DNA of 64,000 nt from Lachnospiraceae bacterium. Its GTDB lineage: Bacteria; Bacillota; Clostridia; Lachnospirales; Lachnospiraceae. Made by a program: the position numbers and the translations under genes. The first letter of the stretch is position 1; each line of letters opens with the position of its first letter. The notes under the pieces were generated by a model. It worked only from the letters and a program-made list of their open reading frames with translations. It did no database searches and was not told the DNA's origin. Where the stretch lies: NCBI GenBank assembly GCA_009774245.1, contig VSNM01000022.1, positions 9,591 through 73,590 of the forward strand. Direction: 5' to 3'. Shown piece after piece: positions 51,029 to 60,242 of the stretch.

Positions 51029-52771
51029 TTATTCTACACGATAGACGTAGATGCGGTATGGAGAATTTTCCAGAGTGTACGGGCTCTGTCCTGTGAGCCT
51101 GAGGGAAAGCTCATCGGCATTTGAAATCTCAAAACGTGAGAAAAGGTATACTCCGTTCACTTTCTGAAAAGCGTCTGTGTTGATGTAGAGTTTTGAGTCC
51201 GGCAGCGTGAGGCTTCTCGACGGTAGATAAGAGCTACTGTCAAATCCTGGGAAAATATAGGCGCGGGCGCCCCAAGTGTCATAATAGCTGCGGTAGTAGC
51301 TGCTCTTTTCTAGGGCAGGCGCAATGATTTCCCGAAAAGACTCCTTGTACTCCTGCGAATACATACCAAGATAGCCGTCGACAGTGGAAATGCCATTATA
51401 AGTAAGAACCGCAGGGTGGAAACCGTATGCAGCCGAATACTCGCCGTTGTAGTCCAGGTCCTCCTTAATAGCGGAGAACAGGTCTTTGGAATAGAATTCC
51501 GCATAGTTCAGCATGTCCGCGGGCTGATGTTTGACCAGAGTGTACGCGTTATAATAGCATGTGTTATAAAAATCGTTGTAATTTGCAGGCGCGAATACGA
51601 CTACAAGCAGCGCGATCAGTGACAATGCGTATGATGCGCGGTGCAGCATTACGGTCTTGGAGTCGTAGAGCCGTTTTACCATGATAAACAGCAGCAGATA
51701 CCAGAGAAACGGATTAAAAAAGATCGTGCGGTGATACTGAAAGCCCTGCAATGGCGGAACCAGGGTGTAGACGAGATCCCGCAGCGGCTTGTAGTAAAAT
51801 ATCCCATAGATACTGCAGTTAAACAGGATCAGAAGGAAAATGAGATTGGCGGGATCACGAAGTATTTTGCCCCTTGATTGTTGGAGGTAGGTGATATTCT
51901 GGATGACGAGAAAGATCAGCACTGCGGGCAGGACGATATATTTGTGGGCGTCGCCGGCATGGAAAATGCTGTTTACAAAGCCGTCGAGCGCTGTGCGCGC
52001 CACCTCCGGCAGGCTCAGATCGCCTATGGCCATGGTGCTGCGGATGGTCACAGTGTCACTAAAGAGCATAGAATGAAACAGGCGGTACTCAAAAAATGCG
52101 TATCCCAAAAAGAGTACGGGGATAGAAATAAGGAGCTGGCGGTTTAATCTTTTTTGCCGAATCCAGTCAATAATCGTAAACAAAACAAGGTATCCCAGAA
52201 TAAAAAAACCAAAGTAAGAAAAATAGGATACAATCGGATATAAAAATAAAAAAATGTAATAGCGCAGCCCTTGTCCACTGTAGATCTTGTGGACAAGATA
52301 TACGACGAGCGGAATGGATGCAAAGGCGATGCCATAGACAGGAAATACAGGCAGAATGCCATAAATGAGGCCAAATAGCAGGATAAATGGTCTGTATGTC
52401 CGCCAGTCCGGCAGGAACTCCCTCGCCAGGAGACAGATACTTCCCATGGATATGGCAATGCTCAGAAAATAGCCGGCAATGTAGGCAGCATAGTCGGGCA
52501 GGAAGGTATACAAAAAATGAAAGAGATAAAATTCCGAACCAAAGTCATCCCGCGTCACACCATTTAAAATAGGAAGCGTCACATCGTGGGAAAAAAATGT
52601 GTCTGTGAGCTGCATCATTTTGAGGTGTGGAATGAACAGATCCAGATTGTCGTGTATGGTGATGTAGCTTTTCTCTCCGAAGCCTGTAAAAACGATGGCC
52701 TCTGCCAGAAGAAGTCCTGCTATGATCACAAGATACCAGTATTTAACGATGATTTTCATGACTTTTTTCAT
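51029..52771 (-). CDS. polytopic membrane protein, DUF6044-like
   Basis: 580 residues. About 10-12 hydrophobic spans, including an N-terminal LVIIAGLLLAEAIVFTGFG. The early external loop YITIHDNLDLFIPHLKMM carries acidic residues like those of GT-C-type glycosyltransferases, and the last 170 residues are a soluble, probably external, domain (DGYLGMYSQEYKESFREI). Resembles the DUF6044 family from memory. A lipid-linked sugar transferase or flippase-like role is possible but unproven. Confidence 0.7.
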   Translation of the reverse strand: MKKVMKIIVKYWYLVIIAGLLLAEAIVFTGFGEKSYITIHDNLDLFIPHLKMMQLTDTFFSHDVTLPILNGVTRDDFGSEFYLFHFLYTFLPDYAAYIAGYFLSIAISMGSICLLAREFLPDWRTYRPFILLFGLIYGILPVFPVYGIAFASIPLVVYLVHKIYSGQGLRYYIFLFLYPIVSYFSYFGFFILGYLVLFTIIDWIRQKRLNRQLLISIPVLFLGYAFFEYRLFHSMLFSDTVTIRSTMAIGDLSLPEVARTALDGFVNSIFHAGDAHKYIVLPAVLIFLVIQNITYLQQSRGKILRDPANLIFLLILFNCSIYGIFYYKPLRDLVYTLVPPLQGFQYHRTIFFNPFLWYLLLFIMVKRLYDSKTVMLHRASYALSLIALLVVVFAPANYNDFYNTCYYNAYTLVKHQPADMLNYAEFYSKDLFSAIKEDLDYNGEYSAAYGFHPAVLTYNGISTVDGYLGMYSQEYKESFREIIAPALEKSSYYRSYYDTWGARAYIFPGFDSSSYLPSRSLTLPDSKLYINTDAFQKVNGVYLFSRFEISNADELSLRLTGQSPYTLENSPYRIYVYRVE

Positions 52772-53067
52772 AATAAACAGTTCTCCATTTCAAAGATTTA
52801 GGAATTCACTTATTTTTCTACAGTTCCTTAATATATCAGGCGGATTATTTTATTATACATTAGTTTCCGGTGCAAAAGCAAGAATTAGAAATTTATTAGA
52901 AATATGTGGCCAGTAACACGGTTATATCAGTAATACAAATTTTAGAAATAAATGGTAGTAAATTTGGTGAATTTGTGCTATCATATTTACAGATAATTAT
53001 TCCTAAAGTAGTTATCATAAAATAGAAAGACAGAATAGCATTTAAAGAAACGAAAGGGGCTTTTGAT
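52772..53067. other. noncoding stretch, 296 bases
   Basis: AT-rich, with stop codons in all frames. Candidate -10 hexamers (TATCAT at about 52979-52984) are seen for the plus-strand gene, but no convincing -35. No RNA gene, repeat or hairpin of note. Confidence 0.5.
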
Positions 53068-53391
53068 ATGAAAAAGTGGGACGAATTAGTAGACTATCTG
53101 CAGGATAAGAATTTGGTGAGCAACGATATTCTAAGTAAATACTGTGCGAAGAGCGAGCTCAAGAAGGACAATGAGAAAAAGGGCAATACTGTACTGTGGG
53201 TGCTTGCTATTATCGGCGCGGTGGCTGCGGTAGCCGCCATTGCATATGCAGTATATCGTTATATGACACCTGATTATCTCGATGATTTCGATGATGAGTT
53301 TGACGACGACTTTGAGGACGACTTCTTTGATGATGAGGAGGACGAGGAGCAGGAGCCTGCAAAAGAAAACGAGTATACAACTGTAAAGTAA
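53068..53391 (+). CDS. small membrane protein with acidic tail
   Basis: 107 residues. Charged helix of about 40 residues (KWDELVDYLQDKNLVSNDILS), one span at 42-62 (VLWVLAIIGAVAAVAAIAYAV), then a tail dominated by Asp/Glu. Likely N-in or N-out single-span protein; no family recognised. Start with AAAGGGG upstream. Monocistronic with a terminator after it. Confidence 0.75.
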   Translation: MKKWDELVDYLQDKNLVSNDILSKYCAKSELKKDNEKKGNTVLWVLAIIGAVAAVAAIAYAVYRYMTPDYLDDFDDEFDDDFEDDFFDDEEDEEQEPAKENEYTTVK

Positions 53392-53415
53392 CAGCTGCAA
53401 CAAATGAAAGAGTTC

Positions 53416-53450
53416 TGAGGGAGTGCTGACAAAGCGGTACTCCCTCATTT
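53416..53450 (+). terminator. terminator after the acidic-tail gene
   Basis: TGAGGGAGT (53416-53424) pairs with ACTCCCTCA (53439-53447), then TTTGCTG; short T run, so partial read-through into rlmD is possible. Confidence 0.65.
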
Positions 53451-53467
53451 GCTGTATTGGAGGATTT

Positions 53468-55165
53468 ATGAAAAAGGGACAAATCTATGAGGGATATGTG
53501 GAGCGTGTCGATTTTCCAAATAAGGGGATTGTGAGATGTGAAGATGAGACAGCAGTTGTCAAGAATGTGCTCCCCGAGCAGAAAATATCATTTATGGCCA
53601 GCAAAAAGCGCAAAGGAAAAGTGGAGGGGCGACTGCTCTCGGTGCTGGAGAAGGCTCATTTTGAACTGACGGATGTGTGTCCGCATTTCGGAGAGTGCGG
53701 AGGCTGCAATTACCAGAGTATTCCATATGAGAAGCAGCTCGAAATAAAGGAACATCAAGTGCAAAGACTGTTGTCCCCTGCTTTTGAAAAACAGATGTTA
53801 TTAGAAGGAGAGAGGACAGGTGTCGAGCAGTATATGAATCGCATTTTTGAGGGAATCAAACCAAGCCCCGTACAGTATCACTATAGAAATAAGATGGAAT
53901 TTTCTTTCGGTGATGAATATAAGGATGGACCGCTCGCGCTGGGGATGCACAGGAGAGGGAGCTTTTACGACGTTGTATCAGTGCGGGATTGTCGTATTGT
54001 GGATGAGGATTACAGAATGGTGCTCGCCTGTGTATTGGACTATTTTTCGCAAAAGAACAGTAGTTATTTTCACAAAATCAGTCATAAGGGATATCTGCGC
54101 CATCTGTTAGTGCGGAAAGCGCAGAAGACCGGTGAGATGCTAATCGCACTGGTGACGACGACACAGGAGACATATGATCTGGAGCCATTGGTGGCACAAT
54201 TGCTGAAATTGCCGCTGACAGGAAAAATAACAGGTGTACTTCATGTAAAAAATGATTCCGTGGCAGATATTGTACAGAGTGATGATACAGTCATTTTATA
54301 TGGCCAGGATTATTTTTATGAAGAACTGCTGGGACTGCGGTTCAGAATTTCACTGTTTTCCTTTTTCCAGACCAATACGCTGGGTGCAGAAGTATTGTAT
54401 GAGACAGCACGTGATTTCCTGGGCGATATTTCCGGGGAGGGAAGGCGTGACAAGACGGTGTTTGACCTGTACAGTGGGACAGGAACGATTGCCCAGCTAT
54501 TAGCGCCTGTGGCGAAGAAGGTAATCGGCGTGGAGATAGTGGAGGAAGCTGTCCTTGCAGCCAGGCAGAACGCGGCGATGAATGGACTGCATAATTGCGA
54601 ATTTATTGCAGGAGATGTGTTAAAGGTGATAGATGAGCTCGGTGAAAAACCTGATTTCATTGTGCTTGATCCTCCGCGTGACGGGATTCATCCCAAGGCC
54701 CTGCAGAAGATCATTGACTTTCAGGTGGACAGACTTGTGTACATAAGCTGTAAGCCGACGAGCCTTGCGCGGGACTTGGAGGTGCTGCTGGACAGCGGGT
54801 ACAGGATGGAGCGGGCAACCGCGATAGACCAGTTTCCGGGGACAAGTCATGTGGAGACGGTATGCCTTTTGTCCAAACTCCATGAAGCGAAGCATCATGT
54901 GAATGTTACATTGGATATGGATGAGATGGAATTGACAGCTGCGGAGAGTAAAGCAACTTATGAGGAAATTAAAAAATATGTGGCTGAGCATTATGAGGGG
55001 ATGAAGGTTTCTAACCTTTATATTGCGCAAGTGAAGGCTAAGTATGGAATCATAGAGCGTGAGAACTATAATTTGCCTAAATCAGGGGATGCGAAGCAGC
55101 CACAGTGTCCGAAAGATAAGGAAAAGGCGATTGAGGATGCGTTGAGGTATTTTCAGATGAAATAA
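53468..55165 (+). CDS. rlmD: 23S rRNA (uracil-5-)-methyltransferase RumA/RlmD type
   Basis: 565 residues from ATG 53468; a longer frame opening at 53423 lies in the terminator. N-terminal TRAM domain, Fe-S cysteines CPHFGECGGC, SAM-binding DLYSGTGTIAQLLA, VLDPPRDGIHPKAL, and catalytic cysteine in YISCKPTSLARDL. The C-terminal 80 residues (after CLLSKL) form an extra domain, containing VSNLYIAQVKAKYGI, which is shared by clostridial relatives but absent from the E. coli enzyme. Confidence 0.9.
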   Translation: MKKGQIYEGYVERVDFPNKGIVRCEDETAVVKNVLPEQKISFMASKKRKGKVEGRLLSVLEKAHFELTDVCPHFGECGGCNYQSIPYEKQLEIKEHQVQRLLSPAFEKQMLLEGERTGVEQYMNRIFEGIKPSPVQYHYRNKMEFSFGDEYKDGPLALGMHRRGSFYDVVSVRDCRIVDEDYRMVLACVLDYFSQKNSSYFHKISHKGYLRHLLVRKAQKTGEMLIALVTTTQETYDLEPLVAQLLKLPLTGKITGVLHVKNDSVADIVQSDDTVILYGQDYFYEELLGLRFRISLFSFFQTNTLGAEVLYETARDFLGDISGEGRRDKTVFDLYSGTGTIAQLLAPVAKKVIGVEIVEEAVLAARQNAAMNGLHNCEFIAGDVLKVIDELGEKPDFIVLDPPRDGIHPKALQKIIDFQVDRLVYISCKPTSLARDLEVLLDSGYRMERATAIDQFPGTSHVETVCLLSKLHEAKHHVNVTLDMDEMELTAAESKATYEEIKKYVAEHYEGMKVSNLYIAQVKAKYGIIERENYNLPKSGDAKQPQCPKDKEKAIEDALRYFQMK

Positions 55166-55322
55166 AAAAGAGAAATATCTACATTTTGTTTTGTATAGAG
55201 TGTCTTTTGTTGTAAAGGAGTAAAAAAGGCTGTTTAGAGATGATAAGGTCTATAGATGGCGAGTGTGTATTAGAGTATGAATAGATTTCTGATATTGTAT
55301 ATGATATGTCGGAGGGATCATA

Positions 55323-56078
55323 GTGAGAATAGCGACCTATAACATATGGAATTCCGCAACAGGTATGCCAGAACGAAAACAGCAATTGATAGAAGAAATA
55401 ATTAAAATCAGTGCGGATATTATTTGCTTACAAGAAGTACCTAACAAAGCAGCGCATCAGGATTTAGTAGAAAGATGTAGGTATCAATTTGCTGTGTTTC
55501 ATGAACATGCAAACGAGGAAGAAGGATTAAGTATTCTAAGTAGATATTCAATTAAGAGTTTTGAATATGATCAAAATTGTATATTTGCTAAGATAGAAAT
55601 TCAGAATAAGACTTTACTTTTAATTAATACTCATTTACCTTGGGATAGTGCAGTAAATCGAGAATTGGTTGTTTTAAATGTAATGGAAAAGATTGAAGGT
55701 ATTTCATTTGACTATGTAATTTTTTTAGGTGATTTTAATTGTTCAGAAAGATCGGGTGTAAACCAGTTTTTATTAGGGGAAATGACCTTAAAAGGACGTG
55801 ATTGCGGAAAAAATTGGTACGATTTAGCTGAGGCATATGCAGAACGCCATAATATAGCGACTGATAATACACTTGATATAAAATCTAATCCCAGATGGAA
55901 AGGATTAAAATCAATAGAAGTAAGTAGACGATATGACAGGATATTAGTTAGAAACACATATCCGATGGATCTTCCTATATTAGAAAAATGTGAGACATTT
56001 GGGAGAACTATTTCAGAAAAAAGTGGATATGCTGCGAGTGATCATTATGGAGTGTATGCGGATCTTTATTTTATTTGA
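55323..56078 (+). CDS. endonuclease/exonuclease/phosphatase-fold protein
   Basis: 251 residues from GTG 55323 (GGAGGG upstream). The fold's motifs are all present: RIATYNIWNSATG, IICLQEVPN (metal Glu), LINTHLPWDS, FLGDFNCSE (Asp/Asn) and AASDHYGVYADL (final Asp/His). Catalytic residues look intact, so it should hydrolyse a phosphodiester or phosphomonoester. First gene of the AT-rich block; 17 bases before the APH gene. Substrate unknown. Confidence 0.87.
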   Translation: MRIATYNIWNSATGMPERKQQLIEEIIKISADIICLQEVPNKAAHQDLVERCRYQFAVFHEHANEEEGLSILSRYSIKSFEYDQNCIFAKIEIQNKTLLLINTHLPWDSAVNRELVVLNVMEKIEGISFDYVIFLGDFNCSERSGVNQFLLGEMTLKGRDCGKNWYDLAEAYAERHNIATDNTLDIKSNPRWKGLKSIEVSRRYDRILVRNTYPMDLPILEKCETFGRTISEKSGYAASDHYGVYADLYFI

Positions 56079-56095
56079 TTGTAAGGGAGTATAAG

Positions 56096-56893
56096 ATGAA
56101 TAGAAAAATTCCAGACAAAATATTAGAAATAGTCGGAAATCAATCTTCATATAGCAATAATGTGGGAATGTCTGATTCGGAAGTGCTGATTTATCCAGAT
56201 TATGTATTAAAGATACAAGCTGAATCTGAGGAAACTAAAAATGAGAAAGATATTGTTGCATGGCTGGATGGACAGGTTCCGGTTCCCGGTATTCCGGTAT
56301 ATTACGTGGAAGATGGAACAGCGTATACGCTAATGACACGAATAACAGGAAAAATGCTATGTGATGAAGAATATCTAAATAATCCCAAACAGTTAATCAG
56401 ATGTGTTGCAGAAGGCTTAAGAACGTTATGGAAAGTTGATGTAACGAAATGTCCATTTCGAACCAGCAGGTTGGAGGAACGATTGAAACAGGCCAGATGG
56501 AATGTAGAAAATAATCTTGTTGATATGGAAAATGTTGAAACTGAAACATTTGGAGAAGGCGGATTCAGAGATTCGGAAGAATTAATATGTTGGCTGGAGG
56601 TAAATCGCCCCAAAGAAGATATTGTTTTTACTCATGGAGATTTCTGCTTACCAAATGTGTTTGTTGAAAACAATAGGATTAGTGGATTTATCGATCTTGG
56701 CAAAATGGGACCTGCAGATAGATGGCAGGATATTGCCATTGCGTTAAGAAGTTTGGATCACAATTTTGCAGGACATTACAACGGAGGAAAGAAATATTTT
56801 GATTTTACACATCAAATGTTATTAGAGGAATTGGAACTGGATATGGATTATGACAAGTTCAGGTATTATATTTTGTTGGATGAGTTGTTTTGA
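56096..56893 (+). CDS. APH(3')-like aminoglycoside phosphotransferase
   Basis: 265 residues from ATG 56096 (AAGGGAG 6 bases upstream). Brenner-type kinase motif VFTHGDFCLPNVFVEN (His180-Gly-Asp182, Asn187) and the metal-binding FIDLGKMG, followed by ADRWQDIAIALRSL, all close to APH(3') enzymes. The N-terminal lobe has a lysine in VLKIQAE. The C-terminus ending LLDELF is also that of APH(3') enzymes. Could give kanamycin-type resistance, but closeness to a known resistance allele cannot be judged here. Confidence 0.85.
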   Translation: MNRKIPDKILEIVGNQSSYSNNVGMSDSEVLIYPDYVLKIQAESEETKNEKDIVAWLDGQVPVPGIPVYYVEDGTAYTLMTRITGKMLCDEEYLNNPKQLIRCVAEGLRTLWKVDVTKCPFRTSRLEERLKQARWNVENNLVDMENVETETFGEGGFRDSEELICWLEVNRPKEDIVFTHGDFCLPNVFVENNRISGFIDLGKMGPADRWQDIAIALRSLDHNFAGHYNGGKKYFDFTHQMLLEELELDMDYDKFRYYILLDELF

Positions 56894-56931
56894 TTTCGAA
56901 TATAACCCAAATTGATTACGGAGACGAATTT

Positions 56932-57939
56932 ATGAAGATAACTGAATTATGTATAAAATATGCTTTAGGCAAAATAATAGAAGAACCCAAGTTAGTAACA
57001 GGTGGTTTGATGCATAAAATGTATCATGTGAGTACAGACCAAGGAGAATATGCTATAAAATTGTTAAACCCTGACATCATGAAAAGACCAGAGGCATTAA
57101 CTAATATGATTCATTCAGAATTGGTATCAAATGTATTGTCAAATGTTATTCCTCTTGTTGCTGCTAAAACATTTCATGGAAAAAATATTATTGAGATGGA
57201 TGGCTCTTTTTTTGTAGTATTTGATTGGTTGGATGGAAAATCCATTTTTGCTCCGGATATATCAGAATATCATTGTGAGCAGATTGGCCGAGTGTTAGGT
57301 AATATTCACGCAACTCAGGTAAAGATTGATGCCATGGTTGAGAATCGTGATATTAGAGAAGCATATGATTGGAATCTGTTTATGGAGAAAGCAAAACTTT
57401 GTAATTCAGAGGTCCTTGAAGTTTTACAAGAAAATATTGCAGATATCATGCGATGGGATAGGAATGTAGTCACTGGTTTGTATGAAGCATCGCAAAATCA
57501 AGTGATTAGTCACCGGGATTTAGATCCTAAAAATGTTATGTGGAAAAATGATGCACCATACATTATTGATTGGGAAGCGGCCGGATATGTTAATCCCTTT
57601 CAGGAATTGATTGAGGTACTGAATTACTGGATTTCTGATGAAACGGGTAAATATGATAAAGCTAAATTTGATGCCTTGATGCAAGCATATACAGAAAATA
57701 ATAACATATACAATGTAAATTGGGATGTTATATTGAGTTGTAGCGTTGATGGAATGCTTGGGTGGCTGGAATATAATCTAAAGAGGGCGCTGGGAATGGA
57801 AGGTACCGGTATAAATGACCAAGAAGAGGGAATCCAGCAAACCCAAGGAACGATATATGAATTAAAAAAATATGAGAATCAAATAGAACAACTTAAGGTA
57901 TGGTTAGATGAATTTGTTAGAGAAAAGTATACCCTATAA
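56932..57939 (+). CDS. APH/choline-kinase-fold phosphotransferase
   Basis: 335 residues from ATG 56932; CGGAGA lies upstream, and an in-frame ATA/ATT-type extension to 56890 is unlikely. The core is complete: kinase lysine in EYAIKLLNPD, HRD loop VISHRDLDPKNVMW (His194), and the metal motif YIIDWEAAGYVNPFQELIEV. Differs from APH(3') by an extra helical segment. Substrate is unknown: an antibiotic, a sugar or a small alcohol are all possible. 39 bases after the APH(3')-like gene. Confidence 0.85.
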   Translation: MKITELCIKYALGKIIEEPKLVTGGLMHKMYHVSTDQGEYAIKLLNPDIMKRPEALTNMIHSELVSNVLSNVIPLVAAKTFHGKNIIEMDGSFFVVFDWLDGKSIFAPDISEYHCEQIGRVLGNIHATQVKIDAMVENRDIREAYDWNLFMEKAKLCNSEVLEVLQENIADIMRWDRNVVTGLYEASQNQVISHRDLDPKNVMWKNDAPYIIDWEAAGYVNPFQELIEVLNYWISDETGKYDKAKFDALMQAYTENNNIYNVNWDVILSCSVDGMLGWLEYNLKRALGMEGTGINDQEEGIQQTQGTIYELKKYENQIEQLKVWLDEFVREKYTL

Positions 57940-58531
57940 AAGCATTATCATGAGGTGTGACAGTATAAACAGAAATGCTTTTTCTGAAGCAGAAGAATGT
58001 TTTTCTATAGTAAAGTACAAGCCGGGAATGAAATCTGTCTGGATTGAGATGCAGAAAGCGGCAGGACAATTTGAAGGTTATTCAGATGCTGATATTGCTG
58101 ATTATTTTGAAAAAACTTTTTTGTATGACAGTAGTGAAATTGATGAAAGATGCTTTTTCCTCAAAGATAACGTTGAAGAAGCGTATATTGGTACATGTTG
58201 TGCATGGTTTTCAAATAAAGGAAAAAGAATTGTTCCGGTACTTCATTGGCTTGCAGTTGTTCCAACGCATAGAAATAGGGGATGCGCTCGTATGTTGATT
58301 ACATATGTATTAAAATACTTTGAGCAGAAATATGAAAAACAAGCAGTGTACTTACATACGCAACCTGAATCATATCAAGCCATAAAATTATACAATGATT
58401 TTGGCTTTAATATTACGCAAGAAGATAGTTATGGACATGCTGTGAATGAATATGAGGATGCTATGGAAATATTGAAGGAAGTTATGAATTCTGAAGCATA
58501 TAAGAGGTTAAAAAATACAGCTGTTCAGTAA
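57908..58531 (+). CDS. GNAT-family N-acetyltransferase
   Basis: 207 residues if started at ATG 57908, overlapping the previous gene by 32 bases; ATG 57950 is an alternative, though without a clear ribosome site. GNAT motif A is visible: LHWLAVVPTHRNRGCARMLITYV (acetyl-CoA pyrophosphate loop R-N-R-G-C-A), with motif B KQAVYLHTQPESYQAIKLYNDFGF. Transfers an acetyl group to an amine. Ends the AT-rich block, so an antibiotic or metabolite modification role is a guess. Confidence 0.85.
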   Translation: MNLLEKSIPYKSIIMRCDSINRNAFSEAEECFSIVKYKPGMKSVWIEMQKAAGQFEGYSDADIADYFEKTFLYDSSEIDERCFFLKDNVEEAYIGTCCAWFSNKGKRIVPVLHWLAVVPTHRNRGCARMLITYVLKYFEQKYEKQAVYLHTQPESYQAIKLYNDFGFNITQEDSYGHAVNEYEDAMEILKEVMNSEAYKRLKNTAVQ

Positions 58532-58734
58532 AAGGGTTACATGTCAGCAACCATTTTTTATCATAAACTTATAGTTGTGAGCGAGAATAATGGAGAACGC
58601 AAAATACTATATCTATTTAGTCTCTATCTTTTTGCACAGTTCACTGTAAGTGAATCTTGACAAAATCGAACAAATATTCTATATTTAACAACGGAGATAC
58701 TATACCCAAAAACAGAAATGTGAATATACAAACG

Positions 58735-58764
58735 AAGCTCAAACCCTTGTGGTTTGAGCTTTTT
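58735..58764 (+). terminator. terminator in the intergenic region before mobC
   Basis: AAGCTCAAACC (58735-58745), 5-base loop, GGTTTGAGCTT (58751-58761), T run. Confidence 0.85.
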
Positions 58765-58949
58765 CCAATTTTGTAAGAACTCTGAGAACAACAATTTGCA
58801 AAAAGTCAATTAACACTTTGCGACAGATTATGGACAGAATTTTTCACAAAACTGATTGTGCAACACTAACAATTTTTTGGGGAATGTATAGTCTCGCAAG
58901 CGTAACAGCATGGCAATCGAGTAACATCGGTTGCTTTTTTATTGCTTAT

Positions 58950-58991
58950 TTTTAGAAATCATTGTTTGCCCCGGGAGAGTGATTTCTAAAA
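58950..58991. repeat. 12-bp perfect inverted repeat upstream of mobC
   Basis: TTTTAGAAATCA (58950-58961) and TGATTTCTAAAA (58980-58991), separated by 18 bases that include CCCCGG. It may be an operator, a MobC/oriT recognition site or a hairpin; not proven. Confidence 0.6.
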
Positions 58992-59023
58992 GAAACCAGA
59001 TGTCAATAAGGAGGAAATTCAAA

Positions 59024-59380
59024 ATGAAAGAGTATTCAAAAGGTATTTATGTGAAATTTAAGCCGGAGGAGGTGGAGATGATTCATGAACGGATGAAAGA
59101 GGCCGGAGTTCAAAATATGAGCGCCTTTATCAGAAAAATGGTATTGAACGGATATATGATTATTCCTGAGTGGCCAGAACTGAAAGGGGTGCTGTCTTTG
59201 CATTCAAGAATTAGCAATAACCTAAATCAGTATGCGAAAAAAGCAAATGAAACCGGAAATATCTACAGAGAGGATATTGCTGAATTAAAAGAGATGCATG
59301 ATGAGCAAACTAAGCTACTTAGAAAAACGCTTAAGTCAATCATTCATCTTTATGATGTAGATTCAAAGAAGAGAAATTAA
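59024..59380 (+). CDS. MobC-like relaxosome accessory protein
   Basis: 118 residues from ATG 59024 (AAGGAGG 9 bases upstream). A ribbon-helix-helix start (YSKGIYVKFKPEEVEMIHERMKEAGVQNMSAFIRKMV) and the MobC helix segment ISNNLNQYAKKANETGNIY are both typical of mobilisation accessory proteins. In intact elements a relaxase follows; here it does not. Confidence 0.85.
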   Translation: MKEYSKGIYVKFKPEEVEMIHERMKEAGVQNMSAFIRKMVLNGYMIIPEWPELKGVLSLHSRISNNLNQYAKKANETGNIYREDIAELKEMHDEQTKLLRKTLKSIIHLYDVDSKKRN

Positions 59381-59412
59381 TTATTATGAAAAAGCGATAG
59401 CGTGGCTCTGCG

Positions 59413-59494
59413 GCTTGCCAGCAGTTCAAGGGGATTGGGGCATTCCCCCAACAAGCAAAAACGCGCCGGGTATATACCGGTGCACTGCTTGCCA
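59413..59494. other. oriT-like hairpin region between mobC and the repA remnant
   Basis: Two hairpins (TTGGGG/CCCCAA at 59435-59451 and GCGCCGG/CCGGTGC with a GTATATA loop at 59463-59483) are enclosed by direct repeats GCTTGCCA at 59413-59420 and 59487-59494. No open frame. Sequences of this kind occur next to relaxase genes in clostridial mobile elements. Confidence 0.5.
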
Positions 59495-59594
59495 ATTTGT
59501 GAAATAGCATTTGGAGAATGATTTTGGCAAGCCGATGTTCAAATTGAGAAAGCGTTTTAAATTTGCAAAATGTAAAGAAGGAAGGATTGAAGTT

Positions 59595-60219
59595 ATGGAA
59601 AATTTAGAAAAAGGACAAGTATCTGAAAGAAACGTAATGGAGGATGCGGGTATTATGCTGAATAGTGATTATTGTACAGGTGAAGAAAAGTTTACTTTTT
59701 TCAGATTACCAAAATGCTTGGTGGATAATGTGTGCTTTGCGGAGTTATCAGCAGATGCAAAACTTTTATATTCATTCTTTTTAGACCGTGTTTCTCTATC
59801 TATAAAAAATGGATGGATTGATGACAAAGGAAGGGTGTTTATCTATTATTCGGTAAAAAGCGTTTGTGAGGATTTGAATTGTGGCACTCAAAAAGCCTGC
59901 AAACTATTGGATGAGCTGGAGAAGGCGGGAGCACTTGAGCGAAAGAGACAAGGACTGGGTAAGCCTAACAAGTTGTATCTTAAAAAAGTATTTTGAGGGA
60001 TATCTACATAGGAAAAATCAAAACAGAAGAGGGGTGAAAATCACATCTGAGAATTTTGATTAATGCACCCACAGAGTTTTGATTCTTACGTATTTAGAAC
60101 TGTAGAAATCAAAGCCTAATAAAACTAATAATAACAATACTAATTTTAATAATATCTATCTTATCCTATCAGGGAATGAAAGGACATCACTATGGATGGG
60201 ATACGATGGATTTCAATGA
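59595..60219 (+). pseudogene. decayed replication initiator protein A (RepA_N)
   Basis: The first 133 codons (59595-59996) are a good RepA_N domain (FTFFRLPKCLVDNVCFAELSADAKLLYSFFLDRV, VFIYYSVKSVCEDLNCGTQKACKLLDELEKAGALERKRQGLGKPN). The frame then stops after LKKVF. In the +1 frame the expected continuation appears (FEGYLHRKNQNRRGVKITSENFD), but with stops at 60061 and 60103, and further on comes an Asn-rich linker KTNNNNTN-type segment ending at 60219. A frameshift at the A6 run (59982-59987) and two nonsense codons make this a pseudogene. Intact homologues are about 270-320 residues long. Confidence 0.75.
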
Positions 60220-60242
60220 CAATGTCAGAAAGGATTTTAATT

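Larger units (their letters stand above)
58532..59023. other. AT-rich intergenic region with terminator and candidate mobile-element left boundary
   Basis: Contains the terminator at 58735-58764, a candidate att-like CACTTTGCGACA at 58815-58826, and the 12-bp inverted repeat at 58950-58991. No gene is supported here. Confidence 0.5.

Noticed and set aside
59980..59998. Programmed frameshift in repA
   Set aside because: The A6 run is read in a frame that does not give a standard slippery heptamer, and further stops follow in the shifted frame; mutation is the simpler view.
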